A stretch of 64,000 bases of DNA, taken from assembly GCA_903820505.1 (NCBI GenBank), contig CAIJHQ010000022.1, forward strand, positions 1 through 64,000. The letters are read 5' to 3'. Under the pieces are notes generated by a model. The model was not told where the DNA came from and did no database searches. It was given only the letters and a program-made list of their open reading frames with translations. Numbering within the stretch: position 1 is the first letter of the stretch; every line of letters begins with the position of its first letter. Shown one piece after another: positions 52,602-61,620 of the stretch. The stretch is from Candidatus Omnitrophota bacterium. Lineage in GTDB: Bacteria > Omnitrophota > Omnitrophia > Omnitrophales > Aquincolibacteriaceae. The position numbers and the translations under genes are program-made.

Positions 52602-54392
52602 TCATAGAGACGACACGCTCAATGTTGCCGGCAATGCGCGCGTATGTGGTACGCACAGTAAATCCACGCGCTCCGTAGGAGGGGACGTCAAAGGATGAAG
52701 TCCCTTCCAGTCAACCAGGTAAAGGGCGTACCCTTTTTTTTGTAAAAACTCACAGGCTTGCTTGGCACTAGACCCCAAACCGCAGAGATATGCGTCTGCG
52801 ATTTCAGTGATAATAAACGGGTGGTCCCTCTCCAATAGCGCTTGCATTCCTTGAAAAGCAAGCATTTCCCCTCCTTCGATATCGATCTTTATTAGTTTAA
52901 CCGGGGGAAGCTCACCAAGGAGGGAATCAATGGAAACTGATGGCACGGTAACGATAGTGGCATCGTTCAGCGAGCGAAGTGACGAGTGGCCACTGTCAAG
53001 ATGGGAGTCATAAAACTCGATTTGGCCGCAGACCGCCGATACGGCTTGTGGATGAAATATAACTTGAGAGAGGGTGTTCAGCTCGATATTCTTCCGCAGA
53101 TTGTCGACGCTACGGGGTGACGCCTCGAACGCGTGAACTTGGCCGCAAGATCCTACCAGACTTGCAAACCGCAGCGTAAAAATACCGATATTGGCTCCGA
53201 TGTCGAGAACGCAGTCACCCTGTTGAATCAAATGAGGGTATAACGGCATAATGTCGGACGCTTGAAAAGAACCCGTTATGTAAATTGTCCGGCACATGGG
53301 ATCCCTCAAATCTAAGCGGATTTTGCATCCAAAAAACAGCTTTACCGTTACGGGGGGAATTTTTGCAAGGGCCTCCCCTTTCAACCCAAGCCAATTTTGA
53401 AGTCGCCAAGATCCTCGAAGGTTGGGAAGAGTCCTGGTAAACAGGCATAGCCCGCGCAAAAAGAGCGGAAAAAGAACTTGGTCTTGTTTTTTCGTGTCGC
53501 CCTGCCCTCTGCAAAGGGCGCGCCATAATCCGGCCACCTTGCCCAAGCCCCCAACCACCACAGAGCAAAAAGCCCACCAGGACGGTTGGCTGACAAACGC
53601 CCGCAACCCCGTTTCTCCCGAAAACACGTACGGCCACAGAACGGAATGGCGGGATTTTGCGTATGCATAGGTCAACATCCGCGCATATTCGTACCGGCGT
53701 TTAGCGGACTTCCCCCCGAACCGGTTGTCTCCCTGGCGAGGCGCAAGATGGTGATAGAGGGACATTTTGGGGGCGAACAGGATCTTGTAGCCCGCCTTCC
53801 GGACCCGCAGACAAACGTCAAATTCCTCGAAAGCGTATACGTCCCACGTCTCATCAAAGCCCCGTACTTTTTCGAGACAGTCCCGGCGAACGGCCATATT
53901 GCAGCCACGCAAGTGATCGATCTCCACGGCCTTGCCGGGATCGCACTCATAGTTATCCGTCATCCTCCCGTTGGGCAGCACCTTGCCGATCGGGGCGTCA
54001 CGGTGAAAATCCCGTCCTTCAACTTCGTAATCGAGGATCCGTCCGCCGACAGCGCCGACCGTCTTGTCAGAGAACCCGTCCAGACAAGCTTGCGCCCATG
54101 TCGGGTCAACGGTCACGTCATCGTCAAGAAAAGCGATGATCTCTGCCGCGGCGTTCTTCCATCCGAAATTCCTGGCTCGGGAAATGACGCGTTTGGTATG
54201 CAGAAAATGGAGGTACTTTACCGAAGGAAATTCTTCCCGGACCATCCGCTCGGTGGCATCATCGTCAGAATTGTCGACGACCAGGACCTCCAGAGGCACG
54301 CCCGAAAGCAATGCGAGCGACGCTAATGCTTTTTTCAGGGGCTCCGGCCTGTGCCGGGTAATGATAACAGCGGAAATTAGCGGTATAGCCAT
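52602..54392 (-). CDS. Bifunctional GT2 glycosyltransferase-FkbM methyltransferase
   Basis: 596 residues without a break in frame. Residues 1-290 are a GT2 glycosyltransferase: SAVIITRHRPEPLKKALAS, EVLVVDNSDDDATERMV, AEIIAFLDDDVTVDPTWA (metal-binding D-D-D), and GFDETWDVYAFEEFDVCLR. A hydrophobic linker follows. Residues 400-560 are an FkbM methyltransferase: CVLDIGANIGIFTLRFASLV, QVHAFEASPRSVDNLRKN, and VKLIKIDIEGGEMLAFQGM. One protein could thus add a sugar and methylate it. A single DNA frame, with no frameshift, argues for a true fusion. Confidence 0.9.
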   Translation of the reverse strand: MAIPLISAVIITRHRPEPLKKALASLALLSGVPLEVLVVDNSDDDATERMVREEFPSVKYLHFLHTKRVISRARNFGWKNAAAEIIAFLDDDVTVDPTWAQACLDGFSDKTVGAVGGRILDYEVEGRDFHRDAPIGKVLPNGRMTDNYECDPGKAVEIDHLRGCNMAVRRDCLEKVRGFDETWDVYAFEEFDVCLRVRKAGYKILFAPKMSLYHHLAPRQGDNRFGGKSAKRRYEYARMLTYAYAKSRHSVLWPYVFSGETGLRAFVSQPSWWAFCSVVVGGLGKVAGLWRALCRGQGDTKKQDQVLFPLFLRGLCLFTRTLPNLRGSWRLQNWLGLKGEALAKIPPVTVKLFFGCKIRLDLRDPMCRTIYITGSFQASDIMPLYPHLIQQGDCVLDIGANIGIFTLRFASLVGSCGQVHAFEASPRSVDNLRKNIELNTLSQVIFHPQAVSAVCGQIEFYDSHLDSGHSSLRSLNDATIVTVPSVSIDSLLGELPPVKLIKIDIEGGEMLAFQGMQALLERDHPFIITEIADAYLCGLGSSAKQACEFLQKKGYALYLVDWKGLHPLTSPPTERVDLLCVPHTRALPATLSVSSL

Positions 54393-54471
54393 TTTTTACG
54401 CCCCGCTCTCCCGTAAGTCCGGCCAAAACAGATCCAGCGCCGTGCTGCCACCGCAATCGTTCTGCTCATTT

Positions 54472-55761
54472 TCATCCCCGCCCTAAAGCATTAGCAATTC
54501 GGGTCGCGGTCCACATACAGGGGATGCTCGCCAGCGCTGCGAAGACCAAACGTTTGGCGTCTTTCTTCCATGCGTCGAATATTTGTTCGCGAAACCCGTA
54601 CTTGCTAGAAACGATATTAGTCTCCGCGAGCGCGAACCCGAGAAAAATATAAAGAACGTAATCGTACGCCCGCGAAAGGAAATAGATGCCCCCAAGATAC
54701 CCAAAGAGAGCCGCAAAAATGGCAATGAGCCGGTGGCTGTCCTCTCGGGAGAACGGCTCCGCCAGCTTGATCGCGCGGTAGATCTGGACCATGGTGAGCG
54801 AGATCAGCAGAAACCATGGGATGTACCCTAAAAGGCCCAGCTCGGTAAGCGTGCTGATATAGGAATTGTGCGCGACCATTCCTTCAGAGGAGATGTCCTG
54901 AAACCCATTAAACCCTACCCCGAAAATAGGGTATTTCTTGAACATTGCGATCCCGTCCCCCCATGCGGTCGACCGGCCGGTATCCACCACTCCGGCGTCG
55001 CTCGCGACCCTTGAGGGCGCGCTTAGAATGAGGAGCACGTAGCAGCAGATGAGGAAAAAAAGCCTCCTAAGTCCCTTTGTTTTCAACGTCACGAGCGCGC
55101 CGAGCATGCCCGCGAGCCCGACAAACCCCCCTCTGGAATTCGTAAGCCACGCGCCGCACACGACCAGGGCGATTATGCCCCCGGAAGCCATTTTTGCAGA
55201 AAAGTTGCGCAGGGACCTGAGCTCGCTGTACAAAAGAGGCAGCGCCAGTATGAAAACGAGGCACAGGTCGTTGGGGTCGCTGAAGATCCCGAAAGCTTTT
55301 ATTTGATAAATATTATTTTCTTTACGAAAAAGCGGCTCCGCGCCGCCGAACCCGTATCCTCTGTGGATCTGCAGGATGCCGTGCACCGCCATCCAAGCGA
55401 TGCACAAAAGCACAGCCCACAAAATAATGCGAAAGCTTTTCATGTCCCTAACCAGCAGAATAATAAGGCAATAGAGGAGGATGATCTTCCCGAAGTCCTG
55501 GAACGTCTGCCAGGCGCCTCCAAACCAGTGCAGATAAAAAAGCCAGGAGATTGACGCGGCGAACAGAAGGAAAACGGCAATCTTTACCTGCGGCGTCCGC
55601 CATAATTCCCTTTTCTCCCTGTCGGTAGAAGAAAAAAAGGCGGCTGGTAGCAGGAATATCGCCAGGTAATTCACAAGGGGCCAGCCGTAGACCAGTTCAT
55701 TCCAGTCCATGGGCCGGAGAAAAATAAGAGTAATGTATACAATAAGAAGACCCATTACCAT
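54472..55761 (-). CDS. O-antigen ligase/polymerase family protein (Wzy-like)
   Basis: 429 residues with about 11 membrane helices. The Wzy_C/O-antigen-ligase signature is in WLTNSRGGFVGLAG, TAWGDGIAMFKKYPIFGVGF, and MVAHNSYISTLTELGLLGYI, the periplasmic loop with the His and Arg-rich sites. It joins lipid-linked repeat units in the periplasm. No Wzx flippase was recognised in the window. Confidence 0.88.
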   Translation of the reverse strand: MVMGLLIVYITLIFLRPMDWNELVYGWPLVNYLAIFLLPAAFFSSTDREKRELWRTPQVKIAVFLLFAASISWLFYLHWFGGAWQTFQDFGKIILLYCLIILLVRDMKSFRIILWAVLLCIAWMAVHGILQIHRGYGFGGAEPLFRKENNIYQIKAFGIFSDPNDLCLVFILALPLLYSELRSLRNFSAKMASGGIIALVVCGAWLTNSRGGFVGLAGMLGALVTLKTKGLRRLFFLICCYVLLILSAPSRVASDAGVVDTGRSTAWGDGIAMFKKYPIFGVGFNGFQDISSEGMVAHNSYISTLTELGLLGYIPWFLLISLTMVQIYRAIKLAEPFSREDSHRLIAIFAALFGYLGGIYFLSRAYDYVLYIFLGFALAETNIVSSKYGFREQIFDAWKKDAKRLVFAALASIPCMWTATRIANALGRG

Positions 55762-55798
55762 CGTTTATTTACCTGTTGCTCTCTCCGGTCGTTTTCCA

Positions 55799-55974
55799 CC
55801 GGGAGCGGTTTAATTAGTATGCGTCATCCCGCAGGCGGCGCGTCATTCCCGAGGATTTTTACCTGCTGGCAGGCTGGGAATCCAGAACACAAACCAGACC
55901 CTGGATTCCCGCTAGAAGCACGCGGGAATGACATGCGGCCTAATGAGTTGCGAATATTTATGAACCCGCTTCCG
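55799..55974. mobile_element. MITE-like element B
   Basis: Imperfect terminal inverted repeats (CGGGAGCGGTTTAATTAGTA at the left, matching the complement of the right end TTTATGAACCCGCTTCCG) enclose the family core, beginning GTCATTCCCGAGG and ending CGGGAATGAC. It resembles element A at both ends and in the core. Confidence 0.6.
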
Positions 55975-56055
55975 ACAAGGCCAGGTGCCGGCCGCGCCGC
56001 GCACCCCTCTGATCTCAAATGTTTGCGGTACCAAGTCTTTGGAGTTTGCCTCCTT

Positions 56056-56144
56056 GTCATTCCCGAGGATTTTTACCTGCCTGCCGGCATGCAGGTCGGG
56101 AATCCATAGCTTCCGGATGCCCGTTTAGAACATGCGGGCATGAC
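56056..56144. mobile_element. MITE-like core element C
   Basis: An 89-bp palindromic core from GTCATTCCCGAGG to GCGGGCATGAC, with ACCTGCCTGCCGGCATGCAGGT near the left. It lies just downstream of the Wzc-like gene stop. The flanking bases contain a short inverted pair (AAGTCTTT), also seen around element D. Confidence 0.6.
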
Positions 56145-56172
56145 AGTGCTTAAAAGACTTTTGTTCGGTTAC

Positions 56173-58443
56173 TCAGGGCTCTTTTTTGGGGTCAGGGGCT
56201 TTATTTTCCTGATGTTCTTTGTTTTCCTTGTGCTCTTTGTGTTCTTTAGGCTCTTTGCGGTCCCTGTGCTCATGAGCGGGATAATAATAATAGGCGTCCC
56301 TGACCGGGAGGCGGTTAATGATCCCTCCGATCACTTTGTGGGCGTTGCCGCTGAGCAGCTCCCGCGCGCGTTCGATAAGGGCGCGGGACGTCTTCCCGCC
56401 ATGGACCACGAAGGCGATGCCGTCCACGAAATCGCTCAGGATGACCGCGTCCGTGTAGGAGAAGACCGGGGCCGTATCAATGATCACGATGTCGTAGTGC
56501 CCGCAAAGATACGTGAAGACGTCTTTGATGGACGGCGAGAGAAAGAACTTCACCGGATCCGGAGACCTCGGCCCGGCTGGAAGGAAGTCCAGGTTGGCGA
56601 TGTCGGTCTTCAGGATACAGTCTTCGATCGTCGCTTCATGGGTGAGGACCGAGGAAAACCCCTTCTGGTTGGCCAGTTTGAAAAAATTATGGATGTTAGG
56701 CCTTCTCAGGTCGCTGTCGATCAGAAGCACCTTCTGGTCCGCCTGCGCCATGACGGTCGCGATGTTGACCGCGACGGTCGTTTTTCCTTCAGACGGAATG
56801 GCGCTCGTGATCAGCAGCGTCTTAAGGGCGCCGTGTGGCCGGGAAAGCAGAATGTCCGTGCGGATCGTGCGGTAAGATTCCACGGCGTCCTGGTCGTCAA
56901 TGGACGGCAGGCGGTGCGTGACAAGGCTCTTTTTCTTCCAATGAATGGTCGGGACCACCCCGAGACAGGTCAGGCCGACATATTTTTTGAGGTCTTCGCT
57001 CGATTTGATCGAGTCGTCCAGGGCCTCGATCACGCCGATCGCCACAAAGCCGAGCGCCAGCCCGATCAGGAAGAACTGGATCATGAACTTCATGGGCTTC
57101 GGCCAGATCGGCCTTTCCAGGATCTCCGGCTTTTCCATTAACGAAACGGTCACCAAGGCGGTGTCCGCGCTCACGTTCAGCTCGTTGGCCCTCTTGATGA
57201 GAGAGTCGTACAAGAGCTGCAGGTTATGGACTTCCTGTTTGAGGTCGTTCATGCGGTTCAGATTCGCGAGATTGATGAGGTTCTGTGTCCCCGCGCCGCC
57301 CGTGGCGCTGACGCTCAGGCTATCGATCTCCCGGCAAAGCATCTGGTACTGCACCCTGAACGTCCGCATCATTTCTCCCACCTCGGACCTGATCTCGTTG
57401 GTGGTCGTCACCAGAGCCTGCGCAAGGGCTATTCTCGTCGGATGTTCCGGTCTGTAGACCGTTTCGACCCGCGCCATCGCCGAACGGAGCCCTTCATATT
57501 TCGCCTTTAAATTGTTCCAGCTTTTACGCTGGCTCTGCTCCAGGGCGAAAGTCACGGATTCCTCGGCAAATTCCACCGGGTTGCCGCGCGTCCGGGTCAA
57601 AACATTGTCTTCTTCTTTCGCGGCAGTTCCTCCCTGTTGCGTTTTGTGTTCGTCTCTGGGTATCGTCTGAATCGAAGGCTGAGAAACTGGAATCGGCCGC
57701 AGGGCCGCGTCTATAACGGAGATCCACGCGATCGGGTTGTCGCTCCTCTGAAGGGCCTCCATCTGCTGTTCCATGGACAGTTTCCGGTTCTCAAGCTGGG
57801 AGATCTTGGCTGCCAGGTCCTGATAATAACGCATGGAATAGTTGCCGTATTCTTCCAACAAAAGGCCTTCGTTCTTTCCTTTGAACTCTTTGAGGCGCTG
57901 CTGGGCGTCAAGCACCAGGGTGTTGACCCTTTCGATCTCCTTGGTCAGCCTGCCGATGGCGGAGTCGGCGCTTTCGGTCTTTTGTTCTTCCCGGATCTTG
58001 AAGTACTGCTCAAGGAAGGTTTCGGCGTATGTTTTCGTGAATTCCTTGTACGGGCCGTCAACGGTGATCGGAATGACCGTCCAGGACGGCCGTTCGACGT
58101 TCACTTTGGTCCGTTTGTATCTGAAGTCCATTCCGTCCTCTTTCGTGAGGAGCGCCATTTTCGTCCGGAGCCTCAGCATCTCGCCCTTGAGGGTGGTCGC
58201 CACGGCGTTGACCATGGCCAGGTCGTCCGAGGCTTCCTGAAGCGGCAGGCGGATCCCTCTCGCCACCTGGATCGCGGCGACCGTTCTGTAGATCGGTCTT
58301 ATCGAGAACAGGCTCGTTGTCCCGACCCCTAGTGTAAACAAAAAGCATCCCCAAAACACCAGTTGCCGGCGGAAAAAGATCCGTGCGTAATCTTTAATTC
58401 CGCCGCTTTCCTGTTCCACGATATGAGTCGGCTGTTGTTCCAT
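56173..58443 (-). CDS. Wzz/Wzc-type chain-length determinant with BY-kinase domain
   Basis: 756 residues; ATG behind AGGGGACC. Wzz domain: two membrane helices flank a long periplasmic coiled-coil region (residues 60-450). The C-terminal kinase has Walker A SAIPSEGKTTVAVN, Walker A' KVLLIDSDLRRPNIH, and Walker B DIVIIDTAPVFSYTD. The tyrosine cluster Y-Y-Y-Y is followed by a charged repeat tail (HRDRKEPKEHKEHKENKEH). It controls polymer length and export by cycles of tyrosine phosphorylation at the inner membrane. The charged tail is unusual. A gap with two MITE-like elements follows the gene. Confidence 0.93.
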   Translation of the reverse strand: MEQQPTHIVEQESGGIKDYARIFFRRQLVFWGCFLFTLGVGTTSLFSIRPIYRTVAAIQVARGIRLPLQEASDDLAMVNAVATTLKGEMLRLRTKMALLTKEDGMDFRYKRTKVNVERPSWTVIPITVDGPYKEFTKTYAETFLEQYFKIREEQKTESADSAIGRLTKEIERVNTLVLDAQQRLKEFKGKNEGLLLEEYGNYSMRYYQDLAAKISQLENRKLSMEQQMEALQRSDNPIAWISVIDAALRPIPVSQPSIQTIPRDEHKTQQGGTAAKEEDNVLTRTRGNPVEFAEESVTFALEQSQRKSWNNLKAKYEGLRSAMARVETVYRPEHPTRIALAQALVTTTNEIRSEVGEMMRTFRVQYQMLCREIDSLSVSATGGAGTQNLINLANLNRMNDLKQEVHNLQLLYDSLIKRANELNVSADTALVTVSLMEKPEILERPIWPKPMKFMIQFFLIGLALGFVAIGVIEALDDSIKSSEDLKKYVGLTCLGVVPTIHWKKKSLVTHRLPSIDDQDAVESYRTIRTDILLSRPHGALKTLLITSAIPSEGKTTVAVNIATVMAQADQKVLLIDSDLRRPNIHNFFKLANQKGFSSVLTHEATIEDCILKTDIANLDFLPAGPRSPDPVKFFLSPSIKDVFTYLCGHYDIVIIDTAPVFSYTDAVILSDFVDGIAFVVHGGKTSRALIERARELLSGNAHKVIGGIINRLPVRDAYYYYPAHEHRDRKEPKEHKEHKENKEHQENKAPDPKKEP

Positions 58444-58454
58444 TTGGGTCCCCT

Positions 58455-59273
58455 TTAAAAATTCCAGAATTTTTCTGAAACTACGATGATGTCCCCGTCC
58501 TGCACAACAACATCTTTTTCCAGCTTTCCTTCGTCCAGGATCTCATGAACATTGACCACGATCGTTTCCGTTTTCTCCGAAAGGGCCGTTTTCCTGTAAA
58601 GTTTTACTTTCTTCTTGTTCGCGAAGTCACCGAACCCTCCGCACCGGATGAGCGCTTTGCTCACGGTCAGGGCTTCATCGGGCGGGATCTCGATCGCCGT
58701 GGTGCTTCTCGACATTCCGTAGACGTATACGGTCCCGGCGCTGCCCCTGAGCGCGGTCATTTCTCCGCCCGCGTACGTCGGCGACAGAGCCTGGCCTTCG
58801 AACCGCGACACGAGCACGGTCACGTTAAAAAAGTAATTCTTCTTGAGCTCGTCCGCTATTTTTTTGGCAAGGTCGTCAAAGGTCATCCCGGCGGTACTGA
58901 TCCTTTCGCGAATGAGAGGAAAGGCCAGTGCCCCATCCTCCGAAACCCTGTAAACGCCGCTCAGCTCTTCCTGCTCAAGGACGCGGATCACAAGTTGAGA
59001 TCCGGGACTGACCGTATCGGAAGAAGAGTTGGCCCTGGCTTTCTCGATCGCTTGAGCCTGAGGATCGGTAGCGTTTGTCTGCGTCAGCTCCTGAGGGACC
59101 GAACCCGTCACGGCAGGCGGCGCATCTTTTGCCGCAGGCGTGGGATCTCCGGTTTCTCCCCCGGAGGAAGCCTCCTCCGCCAGAAGGGCCGCCGCCCCGC
59201 CTCCGCAGACGCACAAGATCGTGAAACTTAAAATCATCCGTTTTAAAAACGCTTTTTTTGTTTTCATGGTCAT
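58455..59273 (-). CDS. Polysaccharide export protein (Wza-like, SLBB domain)
   Basis: 272 residues. Signal peptide 1-33 or so (TILCVCGGGAAALLA). A Ser/Pro-rich segment, then the poly-export domain (SPGSQLVIRVLEQEEL, FPLIRERISTAGMTFDDLA, NYFFNVTVLVSRFEGQ) and an SLBB-like domain (VYVYGMSRSTTAIEIPPDEA, VSKALIRCGGFGDFANKKKV). It would form the periplasmic/outer-membrane export channel together with Wzc. No lipobox cysteine is evident at the cleavage site. Eleven bases before the Wzc-like gene. Confidence 0.9.
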   Translation of the reverse strand: MTMKTKKAFLKRMILSFTILCVCGGGAAALLAEEASSGGETGDPTPAAKDAPPAVTGSVPQELTQTNATDPQAQAIEKARANSSSDTVSPGSQLVIRVLEQEELSGVYRVSEDGALAFPLIRERISTAGMTFDDLAKKIADELKKNYFFNVTVLVSRFEGQALSPTYAGGEMTALRGSAGTVYVYGMSRSTTAIEIPPDEALTVSKALIRCGGFGDFANKKKVKLYRKTALSEKTETIVVNVHEILDEGKLEKDVVVQDGDIIVVSEKFWNF

Positions 59274-59285
59274 TTAGCCCTTTTT

Positions 59286-60629
59286 TTAGAAGTCGTAGGT
59301 TGCTCCCATGCTCCCGTTCTGGTCTGAATACGCTTGCCCTGATTGATCGGAATTTCTCATTGAAAGATAGTATTGAAGGTTCAGGTTCAGGTTCTTCGCG
59401 ATCAGATAGGCGGCGCCCAGCGAGCCCCACCAGTAAGTGCTTGTATAGGTGTTCGAGCCGGTCCCTTTTTGGCTCTGCCAGCCGAGCCGGCCGGTCAAGG
59501 TTGTTTTGCTGTTAAGCCTGTGGGTGAGGGTGTAGGTCACTCCGTACACTGAGTAAACATCTCCCGTGTTGGAGCCCGTACTGGATCCCACGGGAGACGT
59601 ATAGCCTAGGGTGTCTGTCCCGAAATTGGTGGCGCCGGCGCCAGCACCGACGGCGCTTACCCTCGGCCTGAAATAAAAAGACATCGCCTGCGTTGTCAGC
59701 CCGTGACGGCCCGTCACCGAGGAAAACTCCGGCGAGAACGAAACGGAATAAACCAGTCCGCTGTAGTCGGTGCCGCCCCCCGAACCCGAGGAGGAGCTGT
59801 CGTCATATTTGACGGAGTCATATCCCACGGACACCCTGCCTCCCAAACGTTTCGTGATGTCCCCCATGACCCCGATCCCGATGTTGTTGTCCGTGCTTGC
59901 CGACGATGTGCTGTGTACCGGATCTTCTTTTGAATAATTATAGTAAATAAATCCCCGAAGGGGCACTAAAACCGGCAACGGCACGGAAACCTGGCCGTTG
60001 AAAGAGTACTGGTCGCTCCCCTGGTTGTTGTAGGATCCCGAGGGTCTGTAGCGGCTGTAGGCGATGCCGGTGCTGAAGTTCCACCGGGCCAACGTGCCGT
60101 TCAATCCGAGGTTGAAAACATTGTCTTTCTCTGTCACGGGTCCATTGTTCTCCAGGGCGTTCCCCTGCACTCCGCCCGACATCGGGCCCTGCCCCCCGGC
60201 CCCGTTGTTCGTATCCGACGCGTTCCCTGACGTGTATTGGGACGTTGTCCACCCCGCCGAGACATCCCACCCTTTGGCGAACACGATGCGGAGCAGCTGG
60301 GGCACGCTATAGTTAACGTGATCGACCACGTTCTGACTGGCGTCTTCCTTGAGGTAAGTAATCCAGTTGGCGCTGGGCACGCACAGATAGACCCAGTTCT
60401 TCCGGAGCGGCAGCGTCACGGGAAAGCTTCCTCCCAGATTGTTCCCAAAGGTCCCTTTCTTGCTGCTGGATTCCCCGGGGTTGCTATCGAAAAAAACGCT
60501 TTCGCTGACCGAGCCTTCCACCGTCCGGTTACCCATTTGCAAAAATGCCTCCGCGGAGGTTTCTGTCACGAAGAAACAAACGCAGACAGCTATCATGAAG
60601 ATAATTTGCCGCATCGTTCTTTTCTTCAT
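59286..60629 (-). CDS. Outer-membrane beta-barrel protein of the polysaccharide locus (EpsL/BBP2-like)
   Basis: 447 residues; signal peptide 1-28 (AVCVCFFVTETSAEA). The rest is made of alternating amphipathic strands rich in Tyr, Gly, Ser and Thr, with long Gly/Ser loops, and ends in S-M-G-A-T-Y-D-F, an aromatic C-terminus used for outer-membrane insertion. Proteins of this kind (EpsL, BBP2) open exosortase/EPS loci and probably line the export path. It is the first gene of the locus; the 274 bases upstream hold no gene. Confidence 0.82.
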   Translation of the reverse strand: MKKRTMRQIIFMIAVCVCFFVTETSAEAFLQMGNRTVEGSVSESVFFDSNPGESSSKKGTFGNNLGGSFPVTLPLRKNWVYLCVPSANWITYLKEDASQNVVDHVNYSVPQLLRIVFAKGWDVSAGWTTSQYTSGNASDTNNGAGGQGPMSGGVQGNALENNGPVTEKDNVFNLGLNGTLARWNFSTGIAYSRYRPSGSYNNQGSDQYSFNGQVSVPLPVLVPLRGFIYYNYSKEDPVHSTSSASTDNNIGIGVMGDITKRLGGRVSVGYDSVKYDDSSSSGSGGGTDYSGLVYSVSFSPEFSSVTGRHGLTTQAMSFYFRPRVSAVGAGAGATNFGTDTLGYTSPVGSSTGSNTGDVYSVYGVTYTLTHRLNSKTTLTGRLGWQSQKGTGSNTYTSTYWWGSLGAAYLIAKNLNLNLQYYLSMRNSDQSGQAYSDQNGSMGATYDF

Positions 60630-60903
60630 CGCTATTTTTCAAACCCATAGATTATGGCGCTTTGCCGGACCTAAAAATCGGCGTATTTCCACACGTCTTT
60701 CCTCCGGCTTCTTCGGGTAATTAACGGCTACTCCTCTCTACTTCTCAACTGTCATTTTTTTGTCCCCCTCCCGGGACGAACGAGACGTTGGGGCAATGTC
60801 AGTGGGGAACGACGACAGCGGTATTTTTTGTTTATCGGGAAGGACGCGGCGGTCCGGAGGGGCGCCCTGGAATAGCTTTAACTGCGGAGACGTCCGGGTT
60901 TGT

Positions 60904-61578
60904 CTATTCGGAAGCCTTTGGAGGCGGTACGTTTTTTCGTAGAAGGTAATAAGCCCCGTAAACCGTGCCTGCGCCCATCAGAGAAATGACCGCCAGGACG
61001 TCTCCCGGGGCCAACCGGGAGAACAGGGCCTGATAGACGCCGGCGAAACCGAACAATATAAAAACAACGGCGGACATCCATTTTATCGCTTTGTCCGGCA
61101 GGTGTTTCCGCACCACGACGCCCAGGATGATCCCGAAGGCGTCCGCAAGAACCATCCCAACCGTAGTTCCCATAAGGACATGGAACATGTCTGAATACTT
61201 CACCGCAAGGCTCACCGTGGCAAGCTGGGTTTTGTCACCCATTTCCGCGAGGAAAAACGCGATGCCTACGGTGAGGACGGGGCCAAACCGGGTTTCTTTC
61301 TTGTCCTCCCCTTCGAGTTTGTCGCCCCGGAGCGTCCAGAGACCGAAGATGATGAAGGAGGTTGCCGCCATGAGGGAAATAATGTCGGTGGGGATGACCG
61401 TGGTCAGAAAACGCCCCGCGAGGACCGCGAGAGCATGATTGGCGAGCGTCGCCAGAAAAACGGCCCAAAGCACCTGACGCGCGCTGTATCGCGCCGCGAA
61501 CGCCATCGCCAGAAGCTGCGTCTTGTCGCCCATTTCCGCCAGGACAACAAAGATCAGCGACGCGATAAAGGCTGTCAT
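60904..61578 (-). CDS. TMEM165/GDT1 family divalent cation exporter
   Basis: 224 residues, six to seven membrane helices, ATG behind AAAAGGAT. Two copies of the E-x-G-D-K-T motif (AEMGDKTQLLAMAFA and AEMGDKTQLATVSLA) are the family signature and form the cation site. Members export Mn2+ or Ca2+. Manganese supply is relevant to glycosyltransferases, so the place next to the glycan locus is sensible. Not in the same operon, by distance. A hairpin precedes it. Confidence 0.93.
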   Translation of the reverse strand: MTAFIASLIFVVLAEMGDKTQLLAMAFAARYSARQVLWAVFLATLANHALAVLAGRFLTTVIPTDIISLMAATSFIIFGLWTLRGDKLEGEDKKETRFGPVLTVGIAFFLAEMGDKTQLATVSLAVKYSDMFHVLMGTTVGMVLADAFGIILGVVVRKHLPDKAIKWMSAVVFILFGFAGVYQALFSRLAPGDVLAVISLMGAGTVYGAYYLLRKNVPPPKASE

Positions 61579-61585
61579 TTTATCC

Positions 61586-61608
61586 TTTTGGCAGACGTCT
61601 TGCCAAAA
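61586..61608 (-). promoter_or_regulatory. Hairpin bordering the GDT1-family ribosome site
   Basis: An 8-bp stem (TTTTGGCA/TGCCAAAA) with a 7-base loop ends where the Shine-Dalgarno AAAAGGAT begins. It lacks a T tract. It could weaken ribosome access or be the 3' end signal of the acyltransferase transcript. Confidence 0.35.
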
Positions 61609-61620
61609 CGGGGCCCCGGT

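Noticed and set aside
54377-54469. 30-codon frame between the Wzy-like and GT2-FkbM genes
   Set aside because: It has a possible Shine-Dalgarno inside the Wzy stop region, but the product is Arg-rich, without resemblance to anything nearby, and overlaps the next start. Too little support.
60630-60903. c-di-GMP riboswitch or other leader RNA before the polysaccharide locus
   Set aside because: The 274-base region was read for known riboswitch cores; pieces such as CCGGAGGAAAG and GGTCCGGCAAAGC are suggestive but do not assemble into a known consensus.
61579-61620. Manganese (yybP-ykoY) riboswitch before the GDT1-family gene
   Set aside because: Only about 40 bases separate it from the previous gene and the conserved internal loops are absent; only a simple hairpin is present.
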